In this document: one piece after another, positions 27,580 through 37,039 of the stretch
Numbering within the stretch: position 1 is the first letter of the stretch
Layout of the letters: each line of letters begins with the position of its first letter
Origin: Kineococcus mangrovi
GTDB lineage: Bacteria; Actinomycetota; Actinomycetes; Actinomycetales; Kineococcaceae
Reading direction: 5' to 3'
Assembly (NCBI RefSeq): GCF_041320705.1
Contig: NZ_JBGGTQ010000004.1
Coordinates: 434,001-498,000 of the forward strand
DNA length: 64,000 nucleotides
Notes under the pieces: generated by a model
What the model was told of the DNA's origin: nothing
The model's input: only the letters and a program-made list of their open reading frames with translations
The model's database searches: none
Position numbers and translations under genes: made by a program

Positions 27580-29862
27580 GTGGTCCAGCAGGAGGTGACC
27601 GCCCCGCGCCGCCCGCGCGGGTGGTTCGCGTACGTCCTCGCCGCCGCGGTGCTCACCGTCGCCTACCTGCTGCCGCTGCCGGACGCCCTGCGCTCGGCCG
27701 GGGTCGGCGTCTTCGGCGTGGGCGCCCTCGTCCTCGCCGCGGTCCTGGTCCGCCGGCGACGGCCGGAGCCGCCCTCGAGCTGGTCGCTCGTGCCGCTGTG
27801 CGCGGGCCTGTTCCTCCTCGGTTCGGTGCTGCGGCCGTGGGCCGACGGGAACCCCGGCCTGGCGGCCTTCGCCCCCGACCCGTTCTCCCTCACCGGGTAC
27901 GCCCTGCTCGTCGTGGCCCTCGCGCGGATGGCGCGGGCCGTGGGCGGGCTGCGCCGGGAGGTCGTCTGCGACGTCCTCGTCGCGAGCCTGGCCGGCGCCT
28001 CCGCGGCCGTGCAGTTCCTCGTGCTGCCGGTGCTGGACCTGCCCGGGCGCACGGTCCTCGGGTCGGTCCTCGCCGGGGTCTACCCGCTGTTCGACGTCGT
28101 CCTCGTGGTCCTGGCCCTCGACCTCATCATGAGCGCACCGGGGGTCGTGGCGCACCGCTGGTTGTGCGCGGCCGTCGCGTGCCTGCTCGTGGGGGACGTC
28201 GGGTACGCCGTCCTGGGGCGGCAGGGGTACTACGTCGCGCCCACCGCGTTCGACGCCCCGTTCCTCCTGGCGTACTTCCTGCTGGCCGTGGCGGTCCTGC
28301 ACCTGCCGCGTCCGGGCGCGGCCCCCGCGCCGCCCCCTCCCACGTTCGACGCGTGGTCGGCGCCGCGGCTGGTCGTCCTCTGCCTGTCGCTGCTGGGGGC
28401 CGCCTACCTGGCGAGCACCCGCACCGACCAGGGGCTCGTGGGGCAGGTGGCCGCCTTCGCGCTGCTGTGCGCGATGATCGGCCTGGTCCTGGCGCGGGCG
28501 GTCGCCGCCGTCAACGGGCACGCCGCCGCCAAGGCCGTCCTGGAGCACCGCGCCACCCACGACGCCCTGACGGACCTGCCCGGCCGCGACGAGTTCGAGC
28601 GCCGGGTGCAGGCGCTCCTGGACGCCGAACCGGCCGCGGAACGCTTCGTCCTGTTCGTCGACCTCGACGGGTTCAAACGCGTCAACGACACCCACGGGCA
28701 CGTCGTCGGCGACCTGCTGCTGTGCGAGGTGGCCGCCCGGCTGCGGGGGGTGGCCCCCGCGGGCGCGGTTCCGGCCCGGCTGGCCGGGGACGAGTTCGTC
28801 CTGACGGTCCCCGGCCCGGACGTGGCCGCGGTGGCCTGGGCCGTCGAGCTGCTCGACGCGCTGCGCCGGCCGGTGCGGTTGCCGGTCGGTGACGTCGTCG
28901 TCTCGGCCTCGGTGGGGATCGCTCCCGTCTGCTCGTCCCTGTCGGTCGCCCTGCGCGAGGCGGACCTGGCGATGTACCGGGCGAAGTCGCAGGGCCGGAA
29001 CCGGTACGTCCTGTGGGACGACGAGTTGCGGCGGGCCATCGGTGACGACGTCGAGTTCGAGCTCGACCTGCGCTGCGCCGTGGCCGAGCAGTCCCTCGAG
29101 GTGCACTACCAGGCGATCGTGTCCCTGGCGACGGGTGTTCCCCGGGGCGTGGAGGCCCTGCTGCGCTGGAACCACCCCCTGCACGGGCCGATCTCCCCGG
29201 CCGTCTTCGTGCCCGTGCTGGAGGAGACCGGTCTGGTCCTGGAGGTCGGTCGCCGGGTCCTGGACACCGCGCTGGCCGACCTCGCCTCCTGGCGCCGGGA
29301 CGGCGTCGTCGGCGAGGACTTCCTCGTGTCCGTCAACGTCTCACCGCGCCAACTCCTCGACCACGACTTCGCCGAAACCGTGCGGGACCTGCTGGCCGCC
29401 CGCGGCGTCTCCGGCGAGGCCCTGCTGCTGGAGATCACCGAGTCGTCGATGCTCGAGAAGGACGACCGCACGCTGGCCCTGCTGGACCGGTTGCGCGGTC
29501 TCGGGGTCGGCCTGGCCGTCGACGACTTCGGCACCGGGTACTCCGCGCTCAGCTACCTGCGCAGCTTCCCCGTGACGCGGGTGAAGGTCGACCGCAGCTT
29601 CGTCTCCGGGCTGGGGTGCGACGGAACCGACGCGGCCGTCGTCCGCGCCGTCGTGGCGGTCAGCGAGGCCCTCGGGCTGGCGGTCACGGCCGAGGGCGTC
29701 GAGACCGAGCAGCAACGTGCCGTCCTGGCCGGCCTCGGGGTCGGGCACGGGCAGGGGTGGCTGTGGCACCGCGCCCAGTCCGCGCCGGAGGCGGCCCGGT
29801 ACCTGCGGGACGCCGGGGCGCGGCACCCCCGGCGGGCGGTTCAGGCCGACGCGAAGTCGTAG
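27580..29862 (+). CDS. Membrane-anchored GGDEF-EAL protein (c-di-GMP turnover)
   Basis: About 760 residues contain an N-terminal block of eight or nine hydrophobic segments (roughly residues 10-300), a GGDEF domain and an EAL domain. The GGDEF motif reads AGDEF, preceded by FVDLDGFKRVNDTHGH; Ala in the first position does not by itself rule out cyclase activity. The EAL domain keeps GVEALLRW, SVNVSPRQ, EITESS, DDFGTGYSAL, KVDRSF and AEGVETE, so it should hydrolyse c-di-GMP. Start GTG 27580 has GAGGAG five bases upstream; ATG 27553 and ATG 27565 are alternatives. Its 3' end overlaps the convergent GNAT gene by 22 bp. Confidence 0.9.
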   Translation: MVQQEVTAPRRPRGWFAYVLAAAVLTVAYLLPLPDALRSAGVGVFGVGALVLAAVLVRRRRPEPPSSWSLVPLCAGLFLLGSVLRPWADGNPGLAAFAPDPFSLTGYALLVVALARMARAVGGLRREVVCDVLVASLAGASAAVQFLVLPVLDLPGRTVLGSVLAGVYPLFDVVLVVLALDLIMSAPGVVAHRWLCAAVACLLVGDVGYAVLGRQGYYVAPTAFDAPFLLAYFLLAVAVLHLPRPGAAPAPPPPTFDAWSAPRLVVLCLSLLGAAYLASTRTDQGLVGQVAAFALLCAMIGLVLARAVAAVNGHAAAKAVLEHRATHDALTDLPGRDEFERRVQALLDAEPAAERFVLFVDLDGFKRVNDTHGHVVGDLLLCEVAARLRGVAPAGAVPARLAGDEFVLTVPGPDVAAVAWAVELLDALRRPVRLPVGDVVVSASVGIAPVCSSLSVALREADLAMYRAKSQGRNRYVLWDDELRRAIGDDVEFELDLRCAVAEQSLEVHYQAIVSLATGVPRGVEALLRWNHPLHGPISPAVFVPVLEETGLVLEVGRRVLDTALADLASWRRDGVVGEDFLVSVNVSPRQLLDHDFAETVRDLLAARGVSGEALLLEITESSMLEKDDRTLALLDRLRGLGVGLAVDDFGTGYSALSYLRSFPVTRVKVDRSFVSGLGCDGTDAAVVRAVVAVSEALGLAVTAEGVETEQQRAVLAGLGVGHGQGWLWHRAQSAPEAARYLRDAGARHPRRAVQADAKS

Positions 29863-30404
29863 GCCCAGTACGTCTGCTCGTCGAGGCGTTCGCCGGTGGC
29901 CTCGTGGCCGAAGGAGTTCACGATCCGGCCGATGAGCCGGGGCAGGGCGAGCTGCTGGTCGTTGTAGCGGCAGATGTCGAGGCTGGCGACCCCGCCCTGG
30001 TCGTGGACGACGCGGCACATCGCCTCGACGAGGGTCACGAACACCCCGCTGCTGCGGTAGGCGGGGTGGACCCCCACGCACCCGATGTACCAGATGCTGC
30101 GCTCGGCGAACTGCCGCGGCCAGCGACGTTCGTAGTAGGCCTCGGACAACTGGTACACGGTGGACAGGTCGTTGGAGAACGTCGCGAAACCGCAGAGCAC
30201 GTCGAGGTCGGCGTCACGCACGACGTACTTGAACACCCGCTCGTCCGCGCACACCTCGTCGAACTCCTCCCGCGTCATGAGGTGCTGCTGCACCGCGCGC
30301 GTGGCGAGCCCGCCGAACGCGAGTTCGTAGACCTTCCACGCCTGCTCGCGGTCGTCACCGGTCAGCGTGGTCGTCGTGTCCAGAACCGTCGTCGCGCGCG
30401 GCAT
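29841..30404 (-). CDS. GNAT-fold N-acetyltransferase-like protein
   Basis: The 187-residue protein is probably a GNAT-fold protein. RSIWYIGCVGVHPAYRSSGVFVTLVEAM fits the acetyl-CoA-binding strand, loop and helix, although the usual R/Q-x-x-G-x-G/A loop is imperfect (HPAYRSSGV). The start is well defined: ATG 30404 has GGAGGAG six bases upstream. An odd feature is the Thr-rich beginning (ATTVLDTTTTLTG). Substrate is unknown. It converges on the GGDEF-EAL gene with a 22-bp overlap. Confidence 0.65.
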   Translation of the reverse strand: MPRATTVLDTTTTLTGDDREQAWKVYELAFGGLATRAVQQHLMTREEFDEVCADERVFKYVVRDADLDVLCGFATFSNDLSTVYQLSEAYYERRWPRQFAERSIWYIGCVGVHPAYRSSGVFVTLVEAMCRVVHDQGGVASLDICRYNDQQLALPRLIGRIVNSFGHEATGERLDEQTYWAYDFASA

Positions 30405-30589
30405 GTCGTCTCCTCCAGGGGCGGGTGGGATGACCGGGATCCTGCCAGGACGCGTGCACCGTACGTGACGAGAGATGATCTTGGCCACCCTTCCGGCGCA
30501 CCGGGTTTCCCTCGGACGGCGGCCTCGGCCACCCTCTGCTACGGCCGGCGGCGGCAGAACGGGTGAGTTCCCGGGCGGGCCCGGGGAGT

Positions 30590-30910
30590 TCAGCGGGCGC
30601 CGAGTTCGACGAGCACCACCCCGGCGGCGATGAGGGCCAGGCCGAGGGCCGTCGTGCGGGTCAGCGGGTCCCCGAACACCGCCCGGGACAGCAGCGCGGT
30701 CAGGGCGATGCCGACCGCCGACCACACCCCGTAGGCGATCCCGACGGGCATCCCGGCCCGCAGCGCGAAGGAGAGGAAACCGAACGACACCAGGTACCCA
30801 CCGGCCACGACGGGCAGCCACCGGCGCCGCCGCCCCCCGTCGGAAACCCTCAGCACGGCGGTCGCGGCCACCTCGAACACCACCGCACCGGCCAGGAGCA
30901 GCCAGGTCAC
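30590..30910 (-). CDS. SMR-family small multidrug/guanidinium-type exporter, subunit B
   Basis: The 106-residue protein has four transmembrane helices. The membrane-embedded Glu that binds proton and substrate is in GAVVFEVAATAVL (about residue 12). IAYGVWSAVGIALTALLSRAVF and GVVLVELGA follow the SMR pattern. GTG 30910 overlaps the stop of the upstream homologue as GTGA and has a GGAGG site. Paired SMR genes of this kind usually form a heterodimer inserted in opposite orientations. Substrates could be quaternary ammonium compounds or other cations. Confidence 0.9.
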   Translation of the reverse strand: MTWLLLAGAVVFEVAATAVLRVSDGGRRRRWLPVVAGGYLVSFGFLSFALRAGMPVGIAYGVWSAVGIALTALLSRAVFGDPLTRTTALGLALIAAGVVLVELGAR

Positions 30911-31248
30911 CGTTCCTCCCGCGGGTGGCGCGCCCCGAGCTCCACCAGGAGCACACCGGCGACGACGAGGGCGATCCCGCCGCCCATCACCGGGGTGAGG
31001 GGTTCGGCGAACAGGAACGCCCCCGCCACCGCGGTGAGGGTGACGCCGGTCGCGGCCCACAACCCGTAGGCCACCCCGAGCGACAGGCCGGTGCGCAGCA
31101 CCGCGGCCAGCAGGACGAACGCCGCCGCGTACCCGGCCACGACGAGGACGAACCACCCCGGCCGGTCGTTCGCCGCCCGCAGGGCCAAGGTCGCCGTGAC
31201 CTCGGACAGGACCGCCCCGGCCAGCAGGACCCACGTTCTCGCGCGCAC
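30907..31248 (-). CDS. SMR-family small multidrug/guanidinium-type exporter, subunit A
   Basis: The 113-residue partner has the same four-helix layout with the essential Glu in GAVLSEVTATLALR (about residue 15), VAYGLWAATGVTLTAVAGA and a longer charged tail (GARHPREER). The charge balance of the tails differs from the downstream subunit, consistent with dual-topology heterodimers. The GTG start is the first possible start after a GC-rich spacer. No regulator or riboswitch (for example a guanidine aptamer) could be recognised upstream. Confidence 0.9.
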   Translation of the reverse strand: MRARTWVLLAGAVLSEVTATLALRAANDRPGWFVLVVAGYAAAFVLLAAVLRTGLSLGVAYGLWAATGVTLTAVAGAFLFAEPLTPVMGGGIALVVAGVLLVELGARHPREER

Positions 31249-31515
31249 CCGCGCACGGTAGCCGGGCCCGGGGGACCCCGGGGCGGGGTGCGGCCGGTGG
31301 CCGGTCCACCCCCGTCCGCGGGCGACTGCGACTCCCCGCCGTCGTCGCCGAACACGTCGTCGGTGTCGAGTTCTCGGTGCCGGACCGGGTGCTGGAGCGG
31401 GTGTCGCTGCGGACCACGCCGCTGGTCACGGGGCCACCGTCGGGGTTCGGCCTGTGCCGGTGCTCCGGGTCACGACCTCACGCCAGGACCTGCAGCGCGC
31501 TGCAGGTCGACCCGT
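31249..31515. other. Gene-poor gap between SMR pair and broken LysR gene
   Basis: The 267 bases contain no supportable gene. A plus-strand stretch near 31340-31440 keeps coding-like composition and reads VGVEFSVPDRVLERV in one frame, so it could be the remnant of a lost gene, but no family is recognisable. The right end holds a 22-base palindrome described separately. Confidence 0.4.
31487..31508 (-). terminator. Perfect 22-base palindrome after the LysR remnant
   Basis: Two 11-base arms beginning GACCTGCAGCG are exact inverted copies with no spacer. It starts 8 bases beyond the stop codon of the LysR reading frame and is placed as a hairpin terminator. A binding site is the alternative. Confidence 0.6.
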
Positions 31516-32421
31516 TCACGCCCGGGCCGGGTCCGCCTCGGAGCGGGCGACGTCGCGCAGGGCGTCCAGGACGGTCCGCACACCGCGCCGGGCGAGGGCC
31601 TCCGGGCGCAGCAGCGCGTCCACGCGCCGGTTCACGCTCACGTCGGCCAGGGGGCGCAGCACCACGTCCGGCCCGGGGCGGCTCGTGCGGGCCGGTATCA
31701 GGGCGATCGCGTCCCCGGCCGCGACGACGGACGCCGCGACGAAGAACTCGTTGATGCGGTGGACGACGTCGAGGGGGCGGTGCGCGGCGACGGCGACGGC
31801 GTCGAGGGCACCGGCCAGCGGGAACCCCTCGTGCACGGAGATTCACCGCTCGGCCGCGACGTCGGCGACCCGCAGCTCCTCGCGCTGCGCCAGCGGGTGG
31901 CCCACCGCCAGCGCCACGTGCAGGGGTTCCAGCAGCAGCGGCACGACCCGCACCCTGCGGGTGGGCCAGGCGGGGGAGGCCTCGGGGCGGTGGGCCACGA
32001 CGACGTCGTGGTCGGCGACGAGGGCGGGGAAGGCGTCCTGGGCGACGTCCTCGTCGGTGCAGCGCAGCGGCGGGGTGCCGTCCAGGGCGGTGAGCAGCGG
32101 CCCGAACCAGGCCAGCGCCGCCGAGTGGAAGGCGGCGACGGAGACGGGGGTGCGGGCCGAGTCGAGGTGGTCGCCCACGGCGCGGCGGGCGGCGTCCAGG
32201 GCGGTCGCGACGTCCACGGCCGCGCCGGCCAGCGCCTCCCCGGCCGGGGTGAGGGCGAGCTGGCGGCCCCGTCGCTCGGTCAGCGGGACGGGGCAGGACC
32301 GTTGCAGCGCCGCCAGCTGCTGCGACACGGCGGACGGGGTGACGTGCAGGGCGCGGGCGACGGCGACGAGGGTGCCGCGCTCGGCGAGCTCGCGCAGCAC
32401 GGTCAACTGCCGCTCGTCCAT
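31516..32421 (-). pseudogene. LysR-family regulator interrupted by an in-frame TGA
   Basis: The N-terminal winged helix-turn-helix is intact (LTVLRELAERGTLVAVARAL, HVTPSAVSQQLAALQ) and the effector domain runs to about residue 192, where the phrase AAER is followed by TGA (31843-31845) and then ISVHEGFPLAGAL in the same frame. In related LysR proteins a Trp usually stands at this point, so a single TGG to TGA change would explain the break. Downstream codons keep normal third-base bias, so the change is recent or is a sequence error. Position just upstream of, and divergent from, an EamA transporter gene is typical of a regulator and its target. A shortened DNA-binding protein might still be made. 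Confidence 0.85.
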
Positions 32422-32492
32422 GAAGGGATGCTAATGCCGGCGTTGAGCAGATCGACCTGGACTGGACGGTTGCCCGCCTGGACGCTGCAGGG

Positions 32493-33416
32493 GTGCGAGA
32501 CCGACGGGTGGACGCCCTGCTGCTGGGCGTCGCGGTGGTGTGGGGCAGCAGCTACCTCGCGGCCAAGGCGCTGCTCGACAGCGGTGCGGGTACGGACGCG
32601 GTGCTGCCCGTCCTCACGCTGCGCTACGTCGGCGCGGCGCTCGCGCTCGCGGTCGTCGTCGTCCTCACCCGGGCCCGCGTCGGCCGGCACGAGCTGCGCT
32701 GGGGGCTGGTCCTGGGGTGCTCGCAGGCGGCGGTCCTGCTGCTGGAGACGTTCGGGGTGGCGGGGACCAGCGCGACCAACGCCGGTCTGCTCATCTCCAC
32801 GACCATCCTGCTCACCCCCGCGGTCGAGGGGCTGTGGACCCGGTCCTGGCTGCCGCCGTCGTTCTTCGCCGCCGCCCTCGTCGCGGTCGTGGGCGTCGCG
32901 CTCCTCGTGGGCGGGGGCGGGTGGCGCACACCCACGGCCGGTGACCTGCTGGTGCTGGCCGCGGCCGTCGTGCGGGCCTGCCACGTGACGGCGATCGGGC
33001 GGGTCACCCGGCGCGTCCGGCTGGACCTGCGCGGCCTGACGTTCGTCCAGACCGTCGTGGGCGCGGTCGGGGGTCTCGCGCTGTCCCCCTCGGCGACCGT
33101 CGGGTTCGCGGCGTCGGCCGGTGCCGGGCAGTGGGCCGGGGTGGCGTACCTGGCGCTGGGGTGCAGCGTCTTCGCCTTCCTCGCGCAGTCCTGGGCCGTG
33201 CGCCGGACCTCGGCCGCGCGGGCGAGCCTGCTGCTGGGGACCGAACCGTTGTGGGCGGTGCTGTTCGGCGTCGTCCTCGCGGGCGACGCCCTCGGGCTCG
33301 CCGGGGTGCTCGGGGCCGTGCTGCTGCTGTCGGCCACGGCGGCCGGGCAGCGCATCGAGCTGCGGTCGGCCGCGCGCAGGCGGCCCACCCCGGAACTGGC
33401 AGGATCGGAACCGTGA
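32493..33416 (+). CDS. EamA/DMT-family transporter
   Basis: The 307-residue protein has ten hydrophobic segments in two EamA repeats. The first repeat opens with [20 protein letters not shown], and the second ends with [19 protein letters not shown], a phrase typical of drug/metabolite exporters. Substrate is unknown. GTG 32493 has a poor ribosome site; GTG 32508 would lose five residues. Only about 70 bp separate it from the divergent broken LysR gene, its probable regulator. Its stop overlaps the adenosine deaminase start as GTGA. Confidence 0.88.
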   Translation: MRDRRVDALLLGVAVVWGSSYLAAKALLDSGAGTDAVLPVLTLRYVGAALALAVVVVLTRARVGRHELRWGLVLGCSQAAVLLLETFGVAGTSATNAGLLISTTILLTPAVEGLWTRSWLPPSFFAAALVAVVGVALLVGGGGWRTPTAGDLLVLAAAVVRACHVTAIGRVTRRVRLDLRGLTFVQTVVGAVGGLALSPSATVGFAASAGAGQWAGVAYLALGCSVFAFLAQSWAVRRTSAARASLLLGTEPLWAVLFGVVLAGDALGLAGVLGAVLLLSATAAGQRIELRSAARRRPTPELAGSEP

Positions 33417-34525
33417 GCGAGACGACCTCCCCGACGCAGGACCAGACCACCCTCGACCGCGTGCGGGCCCTGCCCAAGGTGTCCCTGCACGACCACCTCG
33501 ACGGTGGTCTGCGTCCGGCGACGATCGTGGAGATCGCCGCGCAGAACGGCCACCGGCTGCCGACGACGGACCCGGAGGAGCTGCGCGCGTGGTTCCGCGA
33601 CGCCGCGGACTCCGGCACGCTCGTGCGGTACCTCGAGACGTTCGACCACACCATCGCCGTCATGCAGGACCGCGAGTCGCTGGCCCGCGTCGCGACCGAG
33701 GCCGTCCTCGACCTCGCCGCCGACGGCGTCGTCTACGGGGAGCTGCGGTACGCCCCCGAGCAGCACCTGCAGGGCGGTCTGTCCCTCGACGAGGTCGTCG
33801 AGGCCGTCGAGGAGGGCATGCGTCGCGGGGAGCAGCAGGCCGCCGCGGCCGGGACGCCCGTCCGGGTCGGCACGCTCGTCACCGCGATGCGGCACGCCGA
33901 CCGCGGTCTGGAGATCGCCGAGCTCGCGCTGCGCCACCGCGACACCGGGGTCGTCGGGTTCGACATCGCCGGCGCCGAGATCGGGTTCCCGCCCTCGAAC
34001 CACCTCGCCGCCTTCGACCGCCTGCACGCCGAGAACTTCCCCGTGACCATCCACGCCGGGGAGGCCTTCGGCCTGCCGAGCATCGCCGACGCCCTGCACC
34101 CGTGCGGCGCCGAGCGCATCGGGCACGGCGTCCGCATCGTCGAGGACGTCACCGTGCACGAGGGCCACGACGCGCACGGGCTGCCGAACGCGACGCTCGG
34201 CCGCCTGGCCACGTGGGTGCGCGACCGCGGGGTCGTGCTGGAGCTGTGCCCGTCGAGCAACGTGCAGACGGGGGCGGCCACGAGCGTGGCCGAGCACCCG
34301 ATCACGCTGCTGAAGGACCTGGGGTTCTCCATCAGCGTCAACACCGACAACCGGCTCATGTCCGGGACCTCGCTGTCGCGGGAGTTCGCGCTGCTCGTGG
34401 AGGAGGCCGGCTGGGACCTCGCCGACGTCGAGCGGGCGACGATCACGGCGCTGTCCGGGTCGTTCCTGCCCTTCCCCGACCGGGTCGCGCTGGCGAGCGA
34501 CGTCATCCGGCCCGCCTTCGCCTGA
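33413..34525 (+). CDS. add: Adenosine deaminase
   Basis: The enzyme converts adenosine or deoxyadenosine to inosine or deoxyinosine. The 370-residue protein carries zinc ligands in [12 protein letters not shown] (H-x-H) and IHAGEAFG, and the catalytic end in [11 protein letters not shown] and [25 protein letters not shown] is also typical. GTG 33413 follows CAGGAT (33400-33405) by 7 nt and overlaps the EamA stop, so it can be transcribed both from its own leaderless start and by read-through. Adenosine deaminase belongs with the nucleoside operon at 20-27 kb, from which accessory genes separate it. Confidence 0.96.
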   Translation: MSETTSPTQDQTTLDRVRALPKVSLHDHLDGGLRPATIVEIAAQNGHRLPTTDPEELRAWFRDAADSGTLVRYLETFDHTIAVMQDRESLARVATEAVLDLAADGVVYGELRYAPEQHLQGGLSLDEVVEAVEEGMRRGEQQAAAAGTPVRVGTLVTAMRHADRGLEIAELALRHRDTGVVGFDIAGAEIGFPPSNHLAAFDRLHAENFPVTIHAGEAFGLPSIADALHPCGAERIGHGVRIVEDVTVHEGHDAHGLPNATLGRLATWVRDRGVVLELCPSSNVQTGAATSVAEHPITLLKDLGFSISVNTDNRLMSGTSLSREFALLVEEAGWDLADVERATITALSGSFLPFPDRVALASDVIRPAFA

Positions 34526-34528
34526 CCC

Positions 34529-35512
34529 TCACCCCGGGGCGTACGTCGCGAGGACGTCCCGGGCCGTCGCCACGAGGTCGGCGACGAGCTCGGGGGGTTC
34601 GAGGACCACGACGAGGCGGCCCAGGCCCAGCAGGACGGCCCGGGCGGCCGGCAGCGCGCGGAACGCGGCGCTCACCTCCACGAGCCGTTCGCCCTCGAGG
34701 ACCGGCAGCTCGCGCACGACGGGCTCGGAGACCAGCTGGGCGTCGGCGATGCGCAGCAGCATCCCGGCGTCGGCGGCCGCCACGCGCAGCCGGACCCGCA
34801 CCCCTGCGCTCGCGGGACGTTCCACCTGCTCGCGCAGCCGCTCCCACACCGCGGGCAGGGCCGGCAGGTCGGCCGGGACGGGGTCGTCGAGCACGTCGAC
34901 GCCCACCACCCGGTCCACGCGGAACAGCCGTTCCCAGTCCCGGCCCGCCTCCGCCGGGGCGGCGACGAGGTACCAGGTGCCGCCCTTGGCGACGAGGCCG
35001 AGCGGGTCCAGCGTGCGCGTCGTGACGCGGGTGGCGCCGGCCGAGCGGTAGCGCAGCCGGACGCGGCGGGCCGAGAACACCGCCTCCTGCAGCGGTGCCA
35101 GGTGCTCGGGCCGTTCCTCGCGCGAGCGCCACCCGGCGGGTTCGACCAGGATGCGCTCGGCCGCCCGGGCGAAGGGGGCGCGTTGGGCCGACGGCGTCGC
35201 GGCGAGCAGCTTGCGGACGGCCGACTCCCAGGCGGGCCGTTGCGGGTCGCCCGTGCCGGCGGAGCCGGAGAACAGCGCGCGCGCCTCGGCGGTGGTGAAC
35301 CCCGTGACGTCGGTGCGCCAGTTCTCCACCAGCGAGATGCCGCCGCCGCGGCCGCGTTCGGTCCAGACCGGCACGCCCGCCGCGGACAGCGCCTCCACGT
35401 CGCGCAGGACGGTGCGCGTGGAGACCTCCAGGCGTCGGGCGAGGTCGGGCGCCGTGCAGCGCCCGTGCGTCTGCAGCAGGAAGAGCAGGGACAGGAGGCG
35501 GTCGGCGCGCAC
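34529..35512 (-). CDS. WYL-domain transcriptional regulator
   Basis: The 327-residue protein begins with an HTH_11 domain (RLLSLLFLLQTHGRCTAPDLARRL, VSTRTVLRDVEAL) and a WYL domain with TLDPLGLVAKGGTWYLVA. The C-terminal WCX-like region is present. WYL regulators sense small ligands or nucleic acids and usually control a neighbouring gene. Here the divergent neighbour is a DinB-fold TIGR03086-type gene, a pairing common in actinobacteria. The GTG start follows a CACCCT hexamer by 8 nt. Confidence 0.9.
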   Translation of the reverse strand: MRADRLLSLLFLLQTHGRCTAPDLARRLEVSTRTVLRDVEALSAAGVPVWTERGRGGGISLVENWRTDVTGFTTAEARALFSGSAGTGDPQRPAWESAVRKLLAATPSAQRAPFARAAERILVEPAGWRSREERPEHLAPLQEAVFSARRVRLRYRSAGATRVTTRTLDPLGLVAKGGTWYLVAAPAEAGRDWERLFRVDRVVGVDVLDDPVPADLPALPAVWERLREQVERPASAGVRVRLRVAAADAGMLLRIADAQLVSEPVVRELPVLEGERLVEVSAAFRALPAARAVLLGLGRLVVVLEPPELVADLVATARDVLATYAPG

Positions 35513-35573
35513 CCGGTGAGGGTGTCAGGGAAAGGTGACGAGAGGTGTCGTGTTCAGGGCGGAAGCTGCCGTC

Positions 35574-36167
35574 ATGATCACCGCAGAGGACCCCCGTCAG
35601 ACCATGCTCCGCGCCGCCGACCTCGCCGGCCGTGTGCTCGACGCCGTCCCCGTCGCCGCTCACCAGGACCCGACCCCGTGCACGGAGTGGACGGTGGGCG
35701 ACCTGCTCGGCCACCTCGTCGCCGTGACGCACCGCGTCGCCCACATCGCCCGCGGCGGGTACGCCTCCGACCTGCCGACGGTGCTGACGGCCGAACCCGA
35801 CGAGGGTTTCGCCGCCGCCTACGCCGCCGGGGTCGACGGTGTCCGCGCGGCCTGGGCCGACGACGCCGTGCTGACGGCCACGGTGCACCACCCGGCCGGC
35901 GACGTGCCGGGCGCGGTCGGCGCGACGATCTACGTCCAGGAGTTCGCCACCCACGCCGTGGACCTCGCCGTCGCGACGGGGCGGCAGGACCTGCTGGAGG
36001 AGGAGTTCCTCGCCGGGGTCCTGGAGATCGCCCGGCGCGTCGTCCCGGCCCAGCGGGACGGTTTCCCCTTCGACCCGCCGGTCGCCGTCCCGGACGACGC
36101 CCCCGCGCACGTGCGGCTGTCCGGGTGGCTCGGCCGGGAACCCCGCGTGGCCTCCCGTCAGCTGTAG
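35574..36167 (+). CDS. TIGR03086-family DinB-like metal-binding protein
   Basis: The 197-residue protein belongs to the mycothiol-dependent maleylpyruvate isomerase/DinB-like group. PTPCTEWTVGDLLGHLVAVTHR carries the first metal His, and a second region has EFATHAVDLAVATGR. The C-terminal part is short. A GSH- or mycothiol-dependent transferase role is possible in the family, but the substrate is unknown. The ATG has GGAAG upstream. The divergent WYL gene is its likely regulator. It overlaps the convergent RsgA-like gene by 10 bp. Confidence 0.85.
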   Translation: MITAEDPRQTMLRAADLAGRVLDAVPVAAHQDPTPCTEWTVGDLLGHLVAVTHRVAHIARGGYASDLPTVLTAEPDEGFAAAYAAGVDGVRAAWADDAVLTATVHHPAGDVPGAVGATIYVQEFATHAVDLAVATGRQDLLEEEFLAGVLEIARRVVPAQRDGFPFDPPVAVPDDAPAHVRLSGWLGREPRVASRQL

Positions 36168-37018
36168 CGGTCGCGGTTCGCCTTCGCGATCCTCTTCCCC
36201 TCCCGGTGCCGGTCGGCGGCCAGGCGCGCGTCGGTCCGGCCGGCGAACCACGCCCGCTCCCGCTCGGGCGTGCGCAGGTTCTCCAGGCGATGCCGGTCGA
36301 ACACCCCGACGTCGGAGACCCCGAGGCTGCGCAGGCCGGGGGTGTCGACGAGGACGAGCGGTGCGCCGTCACCCGGGACGGGGTGCAGTTCCCACGTCAC
36401 CGTCGCGTGCCGGCCCTTGCCGTCCGCCGAACGGACCGCTCTGACCGCGAAGCGGTCCTCACCGAGCAGGAGGTCGGCCGGCGTGGACTTGCCCGCACCC
36501 GAGGAGCCGAGGAGGACGACGGTGCCCCGCAGGTGGTTCCGCAGTTCCGCGATCGTGGCGGGATCGTCCTGGCGGACCGGGACGACCTCGACCCCGACCG
36601 CGTCGGTCCGCACCCGTTCGGCGACCCGTTCGAGGTCGTGGGCGGGAACGAGGTCGCTCTCGGTCAGGGCGACCACGGGGTGCGCCCCGCAGTTCCACGC
36701 CAGGGCGAGGAACCGTTCGACCCGGCCGTTCGTCGTCCGCGACGGCGCGCCGATCGCGACGACGACCGTGTCGACGTTCGCCGCCAGCACGTGCTCGGCC
36801 GAACGCCCCGTCACCGAGGCCCGCGCGAGGACCGTCCGCCGGGGCAGGACTCCGACGGGTCGGGCCCCGACCGGGTCGTCGAGCGAGGGGCCGACCCAGC
36901 CGCCCGTGGTGGGTTCGGGCACGAGTGCCCCCGCAGGGACCTCGACCCGCTGCGGGCCGAGCGGGGTCTGCACGTCGCACGCCCCGCGGTGCACCCGCAC
37001 GACGCGGGCCCGCAGCAC
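36158..37018 (-). CDS. RsgA-like circularly permuted GTPase, degenerate
   Basis: About 286 residues show an OB-like start (VRVHRGACDVQTPLG), then the permuted G domain with P-loop GSSGAGKST, DGKGRHATV and VDTPGLRSLG. RsgA normally helps mature the 30S ribosome subunit. Three features are odd. The guanine-specificity motif reads LTESD in place of (N/T)KxD. The zinc-binding C-x-H-x-C region that should follow the G domain is absent. The usual N-terminal segment (LGWDEDRDRRWAVF) is found upstream at 37020-37163 but in another frame. I start the gene at GTG 37018. It may be a paralogue losing function, with the true RsgA elsewhere. Confidence 0.7.
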   Translation of the reverse strand: MLRARVVRVHRGACDVQTPLGPQRVEVPAGALVPEPTTGGWVGPSLDDPVGARPVGVLPRRTVLARASVTGRSAEHVLAANVDTVVVAIGAPSRTTNGRVERFLALAWNCGAHPVVALTESDLVPAHDLERVAERVRTDAVGVEVVPVRQDDPATIAELRNHLRGTVVLLGSSGAGKSTPADLLLGEDRFAVRAVRSADGKGRHATVTWELHPVPGDGAPLVLVDTPGLRSLGVSDVGVFDRHRLENLRTPERERAWFAGRTDARLAADRHREGKRIAKANRDRYS

Positions 37019-37022
37019 CCGG

Positions 37023-37039
37023 GTTCCCCGCCGGGGAAC
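37023..37039. repeat. 17-base palindrome at the RsgA frame break
   Basis: Arms GTTCCCCG and CGGGGAAC are exact inverted copies around one base. They lie inside the 50-base stretch that separates the out-of-frame RsgA N-terminus from the main frame, which makes an insertion here the simplest cause of the break. Confidence 0.6.

Noticed and set aside
31377-31754. Plus-strand frame (about 125 codons) across the gap left of the LysR remnant
   Set aside because: Its second half is antisense to the LysR frame and the first half matches no family; at most it is a remnant.
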